A stretch of 47,873 nucleotides of DNA from a virus. Every line of letters begins with the position of its first letter. Positions within the stretch are counted from its first letter, which is position 1. The notes under the pieces are model-generated. The model had not been told where the DNA came from. It made no database searches and saw only the letters and a program-made list of their open reading frames with translations. The stretch is taken from IMG/VR virus record IMGVR_UViG_3300037488_000956, positions 1-47,873 of that record; one strand, written 5' to 3'. Made by a program: the position numbers and the translations under genes. Of the stretch, positions 47,173 to 47,873 are shown piece after piece.

Positions 47173-47873
47173 GACACGTCCTTGATTGCTACCAGCCCAA
47201 CAGCTTCGAACCCGTACCCACCGCCAACGAAGCGTGGTTAAGTCTACTGCGTAACCTAGTATTTCGTAGCGCGAAGGTCTCGCCCCGAGGCCTGGCGTCT
47301 TATGAAATACTTCACCACGTCTCTCTTTCCGTGGACTTGAATCATCCGGTGGTGACGTGTCCGAAACGTAAGTTGAACTACCGCTTCATGGCGGCGGAAG
47401 CCTTGTGGATTGCGGAGGGGCGGTGCGACTTAGCACCGCTGACGGCAGTCAACCCCAACATGGTCAACTTCAGTGACGACGGCTTGACTCTAGCCGGCGC
47501 CTATGGGCCGCGTCTTCGACCCCAGTTGCCCTATGTGGTGGAGACCCTCCTCCGTGACCGGGATACCCGTCAAGCGGCCATGACGATCTGGACACCAAAC
47601 CCGCGGCCCAGTAAGGACATCCCATGCACCATCGCCATGGTGTTCGCCATCCGGGAGAATCGCCTCTACCAGCAGGCCTTCATGCGCTCGAGTGACGTGT
47701 GGCTCGGGATACCCTATGACATCTTCTCATTCTCCCTCCTGGCCTACGAGGTAGCGTGTCTATACAACCAAGAGTCTTGCCCGGCGGCACCACCCATCGG
47801 ACTTGGGCACTTGACCATCACTTGCTCTTCGAGTCACCTCTATGAGAAGAACCAACCCGAGGCTTCAGAGTTG
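47169..47873 (+). CDS. Thymidylate synthase-like dCMP (hydroxy)methyltransferase, N-terminal part
   Basis: The joined gene (47169 to 47746, then 1 to 274) encodes about 283 residues of the thymidylate synthase fold. The family residues are present: Glu77, catalytic Cys153 (I-P-C-T), Arg173 and Asp176 (R-S-S-D-V-W-L-G). At the position of E. coli Asn177, which selects dUMP, this protein has Asp184 (G-I-P-Y-D-I-F). The same Asn-to-Asp change marks T4 dCMP hydroxymethylase. The usual folate-side Trp80 also appears to be lost. The likely product is 5-hydroxymethyl-dCMP or 5-methyl-dCMP; dTMP is the alternative. The ATG overlaps the kinase stop. Confidence 0.75.
   Translation, partial: MRHVLDCYQPNSFEPVPTANEAWLSLLRNLVFRSAKVSPRGLASYEILHHVSLSVDLNHPVVTCPKRKLNYRFMAAEALWIAEGRCDLAPLTAVNPNMVNFSDDGLTLAGAYGPRLRPQLPYVVETLLRDRDTRQAAMTIWTPNPRPSKDIPCTIAMVFAIRENRLYQQAFMRSSDVWLGIPYDIFSFSLLAYEVACLYNQESCPAAPPIGLGHLTITCSSSHLYEKNQPEASEL
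47747..47873. repeat. Terminal direct repeat, right copy (assembly closure)
   Basis: This is the exact second copy of bases 1-127. No mismatch was found in a base-by-base comparison. Any annotation in one copy should be counted once. Confidence 0.95.

Overview
The window is a complete or near-complete genome of a tailed phage with a contractile tail (myovirus morphology), seen as a circular assembly. The first 127 bases are repeated exactly as the last 127, so the unique length is 47,746 bp and the thymidylate-synthase-like gene runs across the ends. A repeat of exactly 127 bp is also what a k=127 assembly of a circular or terminally redundant molecule leaves, so it need not be the physical DNA end. 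No integrase, lysogeny repressor, tRNA, rRNA, insertion sequence or CRISPR array was recognised, which suggests a lytic phage. The host is probably Gram-negative. A sigma-region-4-like regulator and a PDA/PDT-rich, Cys-rich lipoprotein-like protein recall Myxococcota-type proteins, but this is weak evidence.

The genome has two arms that diverge from an AT-rich control region at about 27.9-28.35 kb and converge at about 3.0-3.5 kb. The left, minus-strand arm (27.9 down to 3.5 kb) holds the structural genes in the usual order: small and large terminase, ParB-like protein, DUF1073 portal, MuF head protein, DUF2213 protease/scaffold, cement protein, DUF2184 capsid protein, connectors, DUF3383 sheath, tube, frameshifted tail chaperone, tape measure, a simple baseplate (Dit-like, plug, hub, spike, gp25, gpJ, gpI), fibres, two membrane proteins likely used in lysis, and an amidase endolysin.

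The right, plus-strand arm (28.35 kb through 47.75 kb and on to 3.0 kb) holds an RHH-like regulator, primase/SF3 helicase, a sigma-like Zn protein, many small genes, a nucleoside-deoxyribosyltransferase-like enzyme, a J-domain protein, a C5-cytosine methyltransferase, a thymidylate-kinase-like protein, a putative ssDNA-binding protein, family A DNA polymerase, a Cas4-like nuclease, a VRR-NUC nuclease and an SNF2-type helicase.

The most interesting part lies at the end of that arm, across the contig junction (about 44.9 kb to 3.0 kb). It is a tightly coupled cassette: class I methyltransferase, MazG-like pyrophosphatase, P-loop nucleotide kinase fused to a uracil-DNA-glycosylase-like domain, a thymidylate-synthase homologue with Asp where dUMP enzymes have Asn (the signature of dCMP-using enzymes), dCMP deaminase, two glycosyltransferase-like proteins and an FkbM methyltransferase. 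Together these read as a candidate route to a glycosylated and possibly methylated 5-hydroxymethylcytosine-type DNA base. Other unexplained features are a 112-bp structured element present twice, eight GATATGG/CCATATC sites in the divergent region, and a second iteron-like array at 34.8-35.0 kb.
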